Assembly: GCA_946122785.1 (NCBI GenBank)
Contig: CAMGYJ010000011.1
Span: 124,001 to 188,000, forward strand
Source: Linum tenue
Taxonomy: Eukaryota > Streptophyta > Magnoliopsida > Malpighiales > Linaceae
Reading direction: 5' to 3'
DNA length: 64,000 nt
Every line of letters begins with the position of its first letter. Positions within the stretch are counted from its first letter, which is position 1. Shown in pieces: positions 22,733-33,621 of the stretch. Under the pieces are notes generated by a model. It was not told the origin of the DNA. It saw only the letters and a program-made list of their open reading frames with translations, and made no database searches. A program made the position numbers and the translations under genes.

Positions 22733-24595
22733 CTAGGGTGAGGGAAAGACATGCCCCCCTGTCAACTTGACTTGACCATCCTTATAGAGTTGGTCAAAAA
22801 TCAAGTCTGCCTTGGAGACGTCAAAGGAGTACTTCCTTGGCTGAATGGGAGCACGATTGGGTCTCCCCCCTTGTGGTCCCTCTTCAACTTTAGACAAGGA
22901 AGCACATATGTATGGCTTCCCTGGAGTTATCTCGGCCAAGTCTACCTCAACCTCATTGGCCTCGTGGCCAATATGATTGATGGTATAGTCTAAGTTTGGG
23001 AAGTATGATCCCCTTGATGCACTCCTACGATTCTCTTCCTCATGTAGAAGAGACTCATACCTCACGGCACAAGACATGAGTTGAAATAAATCAGAGAACT
23101 CCCTATCTTGGAATTTCTTCCGTAGTTCAAAACTCAAACCCCCTTGTGCCAGCTTGACAAACTCCCTCTCCGTCAAATTAACAAAGCAACGGTTACGGGC
23201 ATTCTTGAAGTTAGTCAAGAAATGCTCAACCGATTCCCCTGGCTGTTGGCGTATGCGTGCCAAGTCAGCCATGGACACCTCGGGCTCAGATCTGTAAAAC
23301 TGAGCATGGAAGACTTGTTCCATCTGTTGCCAAGTCTGGATGGAGTTAGACGGCAAGTTGACGTACCAAGCAAAAGCTGGTCCGGTCAATGAGTTTCCAA
23401 ATAGTCTTAACTTAACAAAATCTCCTACATCGCCACATTGGACAGTGAAACGTCCAACGTGCTCTACAGTGGACTGATCTCCAGTCCCTGTGAATGTGGG
23501 AAACTCGGGAACTCTGAATCCTCTTGGAAACGGGTAAAGTCTATCTACCCATTCTGGGTACGGCTTACGGTATACAGGTGGCATGGCAGGTCTTACTCCC
23601 ATGCCAAACTGCTCCGTGAGGAGTTGAGCCACTTGATCCCTAAGGGTGTTGGCTTCATGCCCCCCTTGTTGCCCCCCATACGGTTCAAACCCAATGGGGT
23701 CCATGCCATGCCCATTGAAATGGGGTGGCGTTGGAGTTGGGTAGCCTCGAGGTGAGATTTGATCCATGTTACCACCTAGGCCTCCTCCTACCCCCAAATT
23801 CACGGGAGCCACGTAGGGTCTTGCCTCCGGGATAGAGGGACGAGCACCCACTTGCACGGGTGGCTGCTCAACTCGAGTGTTGAACATGGTGGCGAGGTTC
23901 TCACCACGCGGGGGTACCACTTCAACTCCCACGCGTGCCTGTGACGATTCCCCCACTTGAGTTGTAGCAGGAATCTCAACATCACCTACTCGACGTGGAG
24001 GTGGTTGGCTTGCCGTTTGAGGCGACAAGTTCTCTTGCCGTGGTTGGCCATTCCGACCACCGGCGGGAGAAAGAACATTATTAGTAGGCGTTAGGCCTGT
24101 GCCATCTAATGGCAAAGCTCTTGACTGCCCTACTGGTCTAGTTAGAGTTTGTCGAAACTGATCCAACTCATTTGTGTTTTTGTTAACCACCTCAAATAAT
24201 TGACTGAAACGTCTATCAATGCGAGAATTGAGACAGTCCATTTGAGAATTTACCTGATGTGTACTGGCCCGAGTCTCCTCCATCATGCGGCGGTTATCCA
24301 CCAGCATTTGGCGGTTCTCCTCTGTGGCTCGAAGGTTGTCAGCCACCATCTTGCGGTTCTCTTCTGTAGCTTGACGGTTCTCTGCCACCATCTTACGGTT
24401 CTCCTCCATCATCTGACGAAGGGCCCCCACTGCTTCGCCGAGATCTCCACCAGGCGCGGTCGCCATCAAGATCTCTGCTCCACCGTTTCCTCCGGTCACC
24501 GCGTCGGACGCTTGGCCATGCTCGATGTTGGCCACCTGCCCCTCCATGAATCCAGCCGGAATGTCACCTTCATGGTTCCTCCGCCTCGGAGCCAT
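22733..24595 (-). CDS. retrotransposon gag protein (capsid part), interrupted by an in-frame TAG
   Basis: The frame opens as far up as 24,727 inside the LTR, but the ATG at about 24,595 (MAPRRRNHEGDIPAG), just after the primer-binding zone, is the more plausible gag start. The N-terminal part contains a coiled-coil-like run of repeated EENRKMVAENRQ units (about 24,260-24,420). It is followed by a Pro-rich spacer and a typical plant retrotransposon gag domain (PEFPTFTGTGD, GPAFAWYVNL, TWQQMEQVFHAQFY, RIRQQPGESVEHFL). It ends TGGHVFPSP then TAG at 22,733. The same frame continues downstream as the next feature, so the stop splits one polypeptide. Gag would form the virus-like particle that packages the element's RNA. 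Confidence 0.85.
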   Translation of the reverse strand: MAPRRRNHEGDIPAGFMEGQVANIEHGQASDAVTGGNGGAEILMATAPGGDLGEAVGALRQMMEENRKMVAENRQATEENRKMVADNLRATEENRQMLVDNRRMMEETRASTHQVNSQMDCLNSRIDRRFSQLFEVVNKNTNELDQFRQTLTRPVGQSRALPLDGTGLTPTNNVLSPAGGRNGQPRQENLSPQTASQPPPRRVGDVEIPATTQVGESSQARVGVEVVPPRGENLATMFNTRVEQPPVQVGARPSIPEARPYVAPVNLGVGGGLGGNMDQISPRGYPTPTPPHFNGHGMDPIGFEPYGGQQGGHEANTLRDQVAQLLTEQFGMGVRPAMPPVYRKPYPEWVDRLYPFPRGFRVPEFPTFTGTGDQSTVEHVGRFTVQCGDVGDFVKLRLFGNSLTGPAFAWYVNLPSNSIQTWQQMEQVFHAQFYRSEPEVSMADLARIRQQPGESVEHFLTNFKNARNRCFVNLTEREFVKLAQGGLSFELRKKFQDREFSDLFQLMSCAVRYESLLHEEENRRSASRGSYFPNLDYTINHIGHEANEVEVDLAEITPGKPYICASLSKVEEGPQGGRPNRAPIQPRKYSFDVSKADLIFDQLYKDGQVKLTGGHVFPSP

Positions 24596-24633
24596 TGAAT
24601 CGACCACAAGTGTCCCACCGGGTGTGCCTAATT

Positions 24634-25669
24634 TGTTCTCCGGCGAGAAAACTTGCGTTGAAACGAATTGAATGCACCTTGACTTCTTTGGACAACGATC
24701 ACTAAGACACGGTTCACACCTCTTCAAACACAGTTCGAACGAGGGTGTTCGATGTTTACACGACTCTCGAGACAGATCTACATTAATTTACTCCTACTCC
24801 TATGGAGGTTCAGTGAGAGCTCCAGATCTACGACTACGACTAAAACTGAAGACGAAAGGATAAAGGGATAAAATTTGACATTGTGTTGTCTGGTGTGAAT
24901 TTGGCGACCTCCTTCTCTGACAACTCTTCCTCCTATTTATAGGCTTGAGGTGATAACCGTCGTAGAAAACTGTCTGGAGAGTAACTTGCAAAAGAACCGC
25001 TTCCCTTCTTTCCCGGACGTGGCTGACGTGTCCTTGAACGTGGAGTAATTGACAGTTTCTCAATCAAACCGTCGGCTCTCCCTTTTGGAACTGACGTCTT
25101 GTTACTTGCCTTTCCTTTACCATGGCTATTCCAGATCTCGCGACGAGGCGGTTTGTCAAACATGATGACAATGCTACGAGGTGGTATACCAAACTTGGCG
25201 CGAGAAGGCTTGTCGCGACGAGCCGGTCTACCAAACTCTACGCGAGGAGGCTTGTCGCGACGAGCCGGTCTACCAAACTCTACGCGAGGAGGCTTGGCGC
25301 TTAGACTTAGTAGAGGCTTGGCGGACTTGCGACGAGGTGGCCTGACGCGAGGAGGCTTGGCGCTTGAACTTAGTTTATTTTGTGACCTTCTCCCCACATA
25401 TCTTGTAGACTCGCGATGTGGTTTAGACAAGGCGGTTTGTCACGACAAGGCGGTCTACCAACTTGACGCGAGGAGGCTTGTCGCGATGAGGCACCAGACT
25501 TAGTTTATTCTCACGCGTCATGTCAGGCCTAATCATTTGGGTTTAAAAATCTAGTATCGTAGGCCCAGTTTAAATAACATTAATTGTTATTGTTGATCTG
25601 GCCTTATAAAGACAGTTAATGTCTCGTAAATAATCAATGTGGTACAAGATTATTTTTGTAGTGTAAACA
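24634..25669 (-). repeat. 5' LTR of the gag-only element
   Basis: The 1,036-bp partner of the LTR at 19,812-20,849. Differences seen by eye are two substitutions and two 1-bp deletions (in the CCCTTTCTTTCCC and TTGCCCTTTCC tracts). It carries the same 42-bp minisatellite. Confidence 0.9.
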
Positions 25670-27209
25670 ACGCCATACAAATAAAGAGTTGGAAATGTTT
25701 GAAACCCAAAAAGAGGGTCTCCACTAAATTCTCATTCAACCAAACCTCACACTACAAAAAAATGGGTCTATGGCAAGGGTTTTTTCTACCTATAGCAAGG
25801 GTTTTAACCCCTGCTACAAGTTGTAGCAAGGGTTTCGCCAACCCCTGCATGAACCCTCGCCTATGCTGCCCCTGCTACGTGTAGCAAGGGTTTTTAACAA
25901 CCCACGGTGAAAGTCCCGTCCAAGGGTTATAGCAAGGGTTTAAAACCCCTGCTACATGTATCAAGAGTTTAAACCCCTGCTACAATTCAATATAAAATTC
26001 AATAGTAAGATGTTTGTATCAGGGGTTAAGCCCCCTGCTAAGTTCGTTGCTCTAACTAGCAAGGGTTAAAACCCTTGCTTAATTTGTCTCTAAATCAATT
26101 GCAACTAACTCAGAATCGTCACTAAAGAGAGGCTGATAAAATTTTTGAACAAACTCAAAACTGTCGCTAAAAACCCATGAAAATTGGTGGCTATAACTTG
26201 GTTGCAAATACTCTTCTCACTATAGATAAATCCATAACCAAGCTTTTTCTTGCAAAATTTTCTACAAATCATTATTGGGTAGCCAAATCATACAGTACAC
26301 TATATCCATGATTCAATACATCATATGATAGAATGATGTCTATGTTATGGGGCTCTCTTTCGGTAACTCTCTTGCCTTCAATCCATCATGAGCTGTAGCA
26401 ATTGCTCGAACAGAAATCTAAATAGGCCTGCACGTTAAGATTGGAGTAGGTAAACTAAGCTGGAAGTCTTACAAGCTTCGGATTAATAGGCATGAAATAT
26501 TAATGAGAATGAGAGCACAGAATCAGGTAAATAACAAACCATCATTTTCAGAACATAGTCATATGAGTGTCTTTGCTTCCCCTGCTGTATATCAAAAGAA
26601 GAGAACCATGGAGTCAAACCTCAAAATGATTGTACTTAGAAGATTGTGCTCGATCATTGTAGTTATAAGGTAAATAACAAACCTTATATTAGTGTATAGT
26701 TTGCTTGCACTTAGAAGATTGTGCTCGATCATTGCACGATCAAGGACCGCGCAGTTGTCCAGCAACAGTGCTTTCTGTTGAAGTACAACCAATAATAAAT
26801 AAGCACATTGCTAATGAATGCAAGACCTGCCAAGTTGAAAAGTTCATCATCACTAACCTGATGTGGCTTCAGTTATTCAAAAAATGCATTGATTTCGGGT
26901 TTCCTCCGGATCCTTGATACCTGTATATCAATGACCAGAAAGGATTTGCGTATAATACCTGTATATCAATGACCAGAACAAAATGAAGCTTCTTCCCAGC
27001 TGCTGTATGTAATGGTAAAGGTATCGTCAGTGGTGGCATGCCTATGTTTTAGTTGGTTTATTCTGCTGCTTGACTGATGAAGGTTAAAAAATGTTCAAAC
27101 ATACGGAAGAGTAAACTCTGAACATATGAATTATCAACCATGAATGGTTCCTACCATGTGGAACTCAACATATGTTGGAATGCTAATAACTAAAACAAAA
27201 TTAAGTTAC

Positions 27210-27457
27210 CTATCACTGATGATTCTCAATTCACATCTGGGGAACAAACCACATTGCACCAAAAATAAAACAATCAAATTCTCCACCCACATCGCTAAAG
27301 GGGTCTGGTTTTGGCAAGGAGGTGAAGAGTACCACCCAAGGGCATGAGCTGATTTTATAGATTCAATGATCTTTGGTTGCAATGGAGTCTGAGTAAAGCA
27401 CTGTGCAATGTCCTTATCTGTTTTCCCTAGCGAATTGACCTCCATCATCATCCTATC
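27210..27457 (-). pseudogene. captured fragment of a PHOSPHO1/inorganic-pyrophosphatase-like HAD phosphatase gene
   Basis: On the minus strand an exon-like block at 27,457-27,336 is bordered by an AG acceptor and a GT donor. It encodes DRMMMEVNSLGKTDKDIAQ...PLQPKIIESIKSAHALG. After a short intron-like gap a second block at 27,236-27,210 encodes CELRIISD. Together they match the central part of the plant HAD-superfamily phosphatases annotated as inorganic pyrophosphatase 1 or PHOSPHO1-like, which read roughly 'DRMM.EL...GKT..DI...P..P.I...IKSAHALGCELRIVSDAN'. The N-terminal DFDKT nucleophile motif and the C-terminal half are absent, so it cannot encode an active enzyme. It sits inside the CACTA element and was probably picked up from a host gene with its intron. 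Confidence 0.65.
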
Positions 27458-27654
27458 CTATAGCAAATAACTGAATAGTTCAGGATAAGGAAATGGCTAA
27501 CAGTAGCAGTATAAAATGACTAATCTATCAAGTAGCAGACGAAGCAGGGAGATGAGTAAAGATACCGGCAAAGTAAAAGGATCATGAAAAGAAATGTCCA
27601 GTAATTTTGGAGTCAATCAGACAATATGCATTTTGTACTCTACAAAAGGAGTTA

Positions 27655-28021
27655 CCATTTCCTGCTGATCTTGCATCTCATCCGCTACCTTCTTTCCTGT
27701 ACACACAACAAATTTAACCATCACCAACCACCAACAACATAAATCCCACCGAATCCTCTGCTTTAGTAGATACATAAAAAAAACTATAAAATACAACTTA
27801 CACTTAAGCAAGCAAAAACCAGAACATAATGTAAAACCCTAGAATGTATAAGGGATCAAGTAGATAGCAAGGATAAGCATTAACTGAGACGAGTAGTGAG
27901 TGAATTTTTATTTGATTCGGGCTTGGAAGGGGAGGAGACGAAGAAGCAGAGCATCGTCCCTTTGTTGGTTGTCGTCGACGTCGAGCACCAGAGTCAAAAA
28001 GACATCGGAGAGCCGATCCAT
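27655..28021 (-). pseudogene. further exon-like fragments inside the CACTA element, source unknown
   Basis: On the minus strand an ATG at 28,021 opens a short frame (MDRLSDVFLTLVLDVDD). An acceptor/donor-bordered block of about 42 nt near 27,697-27,656 reads KKVADEMQDQQEM. Both look like coding exons of a host gene, but I cannot match them. They may belong to a different captured gene from the phosphatase fragment. Confidence 0.35.
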
Positions 28022-28125
28022 GTTACTTCGTCTTCTGCTGCTTCGAATTTCTAGCTTCTGCTCTCACATGGAATGAATGTTCTATCTACCACAACAAGAA
28101 GCAAGAAGTACTGATTCCGATCAAA

Positions 28126-28130
<5 letters not shown>

Positions 28131-28171
<41 letters not shown>
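28131..28171. repeat. (GA)n microsatellite
   Basis: About 20 uninterrupted GA repeats lie inside the CACTA element. Confidence 0.95.
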
Positions 28172-28174
<3 letters not shown>

Positions 28175-28257
28175 TAACCTAATTGAGAGAATTAAAATTG
28201 ATGTCAATCGGAGATTGCAATCTCTATCAAATTTCACGAACAGCTACCAGAGAGTTC

Positions 28258-28440
28258 ATTAACCGCCTGTCGAATCAGCTTCGTCGGAGAAGCTATCGGC
28301 AATGCTCGTATGGTGGAGTTCGTTAACCGCCCGTCGAATCAGCTTCGTCGGAGACGCTATCGGCAAAGCTCGCGTGGTGGAATTCGTTAACCGCCGTCGA
28401 ATTAGCTTCGTCGGAGACGCTATCGGCAAAGCTCGAATGC
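28258..28440. repeat. 64-bp tandem repeat, about three units
   Basis: Units begin at 28,258, 28,322 and 28,386, each with TTAACCGCC then GTCGAATCAGCTTCGTCGGA. The third unit has a 1-bp deletion and a short end. They lie just inside the right subterminal region of the CACTA element. Confidence 0.85.
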
Positions 28441-28731
28441 TGACTAGAACTTTTGTGCTATGGACGAAGAAGCATTAGAAGATGGAAGCGGGAAGTGGCA
28501 CTGGACTAGGGATTTGTTTCTTTACATTTGGGATTGGAATTTTTTTTGCCCCGTGAAAAGATAGAAACAGTAAAACTAGATGAAATGGTTGGTTAATTAC
28601 TGAATCCCTAGCAAGGGTTTCTCAACCCCTGATATATACCGCATCTACGCGAGTTTCAGGAAACACTAACAAGGGTTTCATGAACCCCTGCTACCAAACC
28701 CTTGCCATAGACTCATTTTCTTGTAGTGTCA

Positions 28732-29403
28732 ACTGGCCCCAATCATGTATGTAGTTAGTTTGATATGTGCATACATATAGCCCACCCACGGTTACGCTGA
28801 AACATTATGACAAGAAGACAACTGGCAGTCAGGGAAAAAGAAAGACGAAAGGAAATGATAGAAGAAGTTGGCCATCAAGATGAACGTGGGTCTCCTCGCA
28901 ATATATGAACAATCCTCCTCAACTTTCATCACTGGTGTTTGAGAAGCACAACGCCACAAGCTCCTCTTGACCTATCAAAAGAGCATCGATTTCACTGATG
29001 CCTCTACCGTATCGCCGTCATCAGCAAGCAAAAATTCTTCTGCCTCCAGATCATCCCACAAAGAGGAGTGTGATGTAGAGAAGAGCTATGCAAGCAAATT
29101 ACTACCCAACTGCGGCTGGTGGGGGTGATCTTATTAAAAATGCATTGATGATTGGTTCCCTTGCTGCTTCGAGTATGATCTCTATGGTATCGCTACAAAA
29201 TTTGTGGCATGGGATATTGCCAACAACTCAACATGACTACAACATAGGTTGTTGAAAACAGCTTTCAACGTATGTCAATGTGGGCAGCGGTTTGTTATCA
29301 AATAATTATATGACTCCTCAGTTCCCTTCTAGCTAGCTCTTAGCTTTGTTTAGCCCCTGCTCCGCGGCGGAATGACTATTTGAACAATTTCACTGTATTT
29401 TAC
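28732..29403. other. intergenic between the CACTA element and the split LTR
   Basis: I recognise no gene or transposon end. Short open frames lack homology that I can name. Confidence 0.4.
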
Positions 29404-29516
29404 TTAAGTGTTCACATAAAAATATTAACCTTATACCACATTGGTTAAATACAAGAGATTACATGGTTTTATAAGATTAACTTTATTACAACAATTAAAG
29501 GAATTAGGATGTGACA

Positions 29517-32500
29517 CACTACAAAAAAAAAGGACTTATGCCGAGGGTTTTGTAGCAAGGGTTCCAGAACCCTTGCAAATTTTTCCGGAATTTTTTGTAG
29601 CAACGCTTCTTTTCAAGGGTTCGTAAACCCTTGCTACTCTTAAACTAGATTTCACCGAAAACCCCTGATTCCCCTTTCACATTTTTTGGTAGCAACCTTA
29701 TTCTCAAGGGTCCAGAACCCTTGCTACAACTTAAAACAAAAGGAACGGGTAATGGACTAATGGGGCGTCCTAACAGAAAGCCCAAAAAATTAATAATATT
29801 TATTTATATAATTTGTTTATCAATTCCAAATATATAACACGACACATTTATCCAAAGGTAAAGGGTGATTTTGAGTTTCGACTGAAGGGTGATTCGCGAC
29901 TGAAGGCATCTCCGACTGAAGGGGCGAGTCGCGATCTCCGTCGCCGCTCACTCCGGCCGTCGCTTCTCCGATCTCCATCGCTCACTCCAGCCGTCGCTTC
30001 TCGATCTCCCTCGCTCACTCCGAACGTCGCTTCTCCGATCTCCCTCGCTCGATTAGGTTGACAGGCGATTGTCGGATATTGCTCGCTCGCTCTTGTTGAA
30101 AGGTTATTCTTCCTTGTCTCCCTGGCGCTCTTTGCTTTCCTCGCTTGCCTCTCTCGCGCGAGCGAGCTCATTTGCAGCCTCTTAGGGTTTGTAGTTCTTA
30201 GCTCATTTGCAGCCTCTTAGGGTTTGGATGCCGATTTAACTGCTTTACCATTCCCGGAGCTGATTTAACTCATGTCTACTCTAATAATCTCTCCTTAATT
30301 GCTTAATGACATTTACATGTATGCATGGAAAATGGTCCAACATACAACATAGTTCTTGATCTTCCCTCTGTTGTCTTTGAAACAGAGGTGAGAATAGACT
30401 TAATGATTACATTAGGAGGAAATGATTCGAATTTGGTCGTTCCTTTTGGATTTTGGTGGGAATTGGTGTCCTGTGATGATTTTTTTGTGCTACTTGTGAG
30501 TGATTTTTTGGTTCTTCCTCGGGTTGGAACGGTAATAGATCCCGGCGTCTGATATGCAATATCAACTTGTATTCTATTCCCCGGAACTCTTCTGAATGAG
30601 TTTCTTGTGAATTCCAAGCAAAATTCCGTTTCAGTTAGCGGTGACAGTGAATCATCAGTTCAATAGTGGCTGCTTCCTGATGTAGTTAGTGCTGCCAAGG
30701 ATAGGCTGCCGAAATCTAGCTTAATTAGGTTGCAAAATGATTTGTCTGTCTCAGGTTGTGATAATTGCGGTGGCAATTATTTTGCTCTCTTCCCACTAAT
30801 GTGATTACTGAAGGACACGAAATGTGCAGTTTAAGTAGATGTGACGAGCACTCGTATGATTTTAGTTGTTGAATGGATATTGTATTGCTCTGAGTCACAG
30901 TTAGGTTTGCCGCTGCAAGCTATAGTGAATGATTTTCTGCACAAGTTATGTCCAATTGCAAGCTATAGTGACTGCAAAATGCTCTAAATCAATTATCAGT
31001 ACAAGCAGCTACTGTTGTCTGTTGCTTTTTGTAATAGATGTGATCGTAATTTACTGAATCCTGCATAATTCAAACCCACTCTGCGAAATGCTGTCTAAAC
31101 TTTATACCAAGTCCTAAACTTGAGTTCCTCTATTTGCTTGACGTTTACCTGTTGCTGAAATAACTATGTGACACTTAACCTCACGTAACCTGGGTTGTGG
31201 TACTGTTATTGCCACGTAACGCTTAATATATAACTTTATAAGCTTGCTCTGTGACCTGGAGTACTGTTTCTTCTGTCTTTTGCAGCCTCTTTATGCCTTT
31301 CCTCTTACTGTTGTTGTTTTCATGACTGCAGATGGTTTCAAGTTCAAGGAATCTAAGAAATTTGAGAATCGTTACTGAATCTGATTCTCAAGAGGGTTTT
31401 CAGCATGGACACCCATCGTCTCAGCATGAGGAAGGGTCTCAACATGAGGAAGGGTCTGCTAGCATAGGTACTATATGGAATATCAAAACTTACCCCTTCC
31501 TTTCATCCTTGCTTGCCCTCCTCTGCCAATTAACTTGAAGACATAGTAGAACCCTATAGCTACCTAACTGACTTTAACCCTATATGGTTATGGGTTTGGT
31601 GAGAGTTTGGCAGATTTATTGATTTTTTCCTTTTTTTTTTTTTTTTTTGAGAAAGTCAGTGAAGGAATGGAAGAAAAAAAAAGAGAAAGAAAGAAAGTTG
31701 TCAAAGAAGTGGGTTGTTGTTGTTGTTGTTATTCAATGGCAGCATCAACTTGAAGACATATAACTTTATAAGCTTGCTCTGTGATCTGAAGTACTGTTTC
31801 TAAGAAGTGGGTTGTTGTTGTTGTTGTTTGTCATTTGGTGTCAGGTGAAAATGGCAGAAATCAGAAAACACGAGGAAAGACGAGAGTTTAAACCATTTCA
31901 CCGGCAACTACTGAAAATCACCAAGGTCATTTTTACCTACCATTTGCCTATCTCTACTAATCTTTTTAGTTCTTACCTACCATTTGCCTTATCTTTTTCC
32001 CATCTTTTTTCACATGCGTGCATTATTGAGTGGCCATATCAGACTATCAGTCATCATGATTTGGTTGGTAGACAAATAATGAATTTCATAAATTGGGATT
32101 TTAAAGGAAGAAAAACAAAAAGAGAGAGTAGATAATGGTAAATTACTTAATTAATTAACAGTTAGTTATTGTGTAATAACAAGACAATATCATGTTTAGA
32201 AGAACATAGAATTAGGGAAGAAGAAAGGGTATTACCTGCTTGAACTGTTTCTTTAAGCTTCACTTTGACCTCTTTCTGGCCTTACTAGTGGCTAAACACA
32301 GCCAAATTAATCTCTCTAAACTTGGGGTTTGTGGCAGACAATGCGTGTGAGTGTTTAGGAGAGGAATAGGCAGAAAATTAATTGCAATAATTGGCCCACT
32401 GTCCTCTTCTAATATATCACTGTTTTTTGGTTTATTGGTTTTATACTTATAATTGGCCCTTAACACTTACTCATAATTGTCCTATGTGCCTATATTTTAA

Positions 32501-33621
32501 TCTTTTTCCATACAACTCCCAAATTTCTAACATTTCTTGCTGAATGCTGCCAGAGTCAAAATTCCTTAAGTCGGTTCAGTGTTTCTCTTGCAGCTGAATG
32601 CCATAGGCACACTTAGAAATGCAGTTGTAGTTATAAGTAGTATTTTCTAATGATTTGATGATGGAAGCTTGTGTGTTTATGACTAGCAATGGTGGCTTTG
32701 ACTGAATCTATGTGCTGGAAAGTTGTTGCCAAGTTTGTGTGTTTATGACTAGCAAATTCTGGGTTTTCTTTATGATTTTTTATTTTATTTTATGAGCAGG
32801 GTGCCACTAGTGCTCCGACTCCATCAATGGGATCTCGAGCTTCGTGATCAAATGTCGTATGAAGCATTTTGGAAATGGTCGATGGTAAAGAACACCATGT
32901 AAAGAACACCATTTTGGATTATGAATCATATTATGTTATGATTCATGGTTATATGGTATGACTTTGGTCATGTAAAGAACACCATTTTGGGTTCTTTTGA
33001 GTATGTTTGAATGTTCATGGTGATTAGTATTTAGTCATGTAAAGAACACCATTTTGGATTATGAATCATATTATGTTATGATTAATGGGTATATGATATG
33101 ATTTTTAGTAACAAACTTGGTTCTGGATTTGTTTTAATGACCAGGGTTTGCAACCAAGCTTTTGCCACGAATCTTGTTGCCTCTCTTTAGTGATGACTTT
33201 TAGCGACCATTTTGATTTCGACACAAATGTTTTTCTAGCTTTAGTCACAAACTGTGCAAGGGTTTTAACCCTTGCAAGTAGCATATCTTCAGCAATTTTA
33301 CATAAAGTTACAAAGGCCTGTAGCAAGGGTCGAAACCCTTGCTAGATGTTGGAACGAATAATGCAAGGGTTATAATCGATGGTACGAGCGACTTACGCTT
33401 GAATTTTCACATACGTGTAGCAAGGGTTTAAACCCTTGCTACAACCGCTGCAGGGGACTTGCACCAAGGGTGGCTTATAACCCTTGCTACACGTAGCAGG
33501 GGCGGCTTTGCCAAGGGTCCGTCCAAGGGTTGGTTAAACCCTTGCTACATCCTGTAGCAGGGGTTAAAACCCTTGCTACGAAGGAAAATAACCCTTGCCA
33601 TAGACCCTTTTTTTTGTAGTG
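29517..33621. mobile_element. CACTA (En/Spm-type) element inside the LTR
   Basis: It begins CACTACAAAAAAAAAGGACT and ends CCCTTTTTTTTGTAGTG. ACA lies on both sides (29,514-29,516 and 33,622-33,624). Subterminal zones (29,540-29,730 and 33,255-33,600) carry the same AGCAAGGGTTTAAACCC-type arrays as the element at 25.75 kb, so the two belong to one family. Exon-like plus-strand pieces remain: 31,332-31,469 (MVSSSRNLRNLRIVTESDS, ending at a GT donor), an acceptor-led block at about 31,845 (ENGRNQKTRGKTR, then a stop), and a final block ending GATSAPTPSMGSRAS with a stop near 32,848. These look like leftovers of a CACTA-encoded protein with most of the gene deleted. Confidence 0.88.
32897..33090. 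repeat. dispersed-tandem repeat inside the CACTA element
   Basis: ATGTAAAGAACACCATTTTGG occurs three times (about 32,897, 32,970 and 33,038). The first and third copies share a longer TTATGAATCATATTATGTTA context. Confidence 0.8.

Larger units (their letters stand above)
19812..25669 (-). mobile_element. complete gag-only LTR retrotransposon (non-autonomous, gypsy-like)
   Basis: Two near-identical LTRs (19,812-20,849 and 24,634-25,669) start TG and end CA. The whole 5,858-bp element is flanked by ACGCC at 19,807-19,811 and 25,670-25,674. Direction is minus: the primer-binding zone follows the right-hand LTR (reverse strand AATTAGGCACACCCGGTGGG) and a G-rich polypurine tract abuts the left-hand LTR (20,850-20,866). 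Between the LTRs I find only a gag-type polyprotein. No protease, reverse transcriptase, RNase H or integrase motif is present. It resembles the gag-only (TR-GAG) class, which would need enzymes in trans. By eye the LTRs differ by two substitutions and two 1-bp indels, so the insertion is recent. Confidence 0.9.
25750..28728. mobile_element. CACTA (En/Spm-type) element carrying captured gene fragments
   Basis: It begins CACTACAAAAAAATGGGTCT and ends with the inverse (GACTCATTTTCTTGTAGTG). TCA flanks both ends (25,747-25,749 and 28,729-28,731), the 3-bp duplication of CACTA elements. Subterminal regions (25,775-26,080 and 28,605-28,710) are filled with many direct and inverted copies of AGCAAGGGTTTAAACCC-type words, the expected transposase-binding arrays. 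The interior has no recognisable transposase but holds exon-like host sequence on the minus strand. It is therefore a non-autonomous, gene-fragment-carrying element. Confidence 0.9.

Noticed and set aside
25775..26080. Regularly repeated AGCAAGGGTT words that could look like a CRISPR-like or satellite array
   Set aside because: Spacing is irregular and orientation is mixed, and the words lie just inside CACTA inverted ends. They are subterminal transposase-binding repeats.
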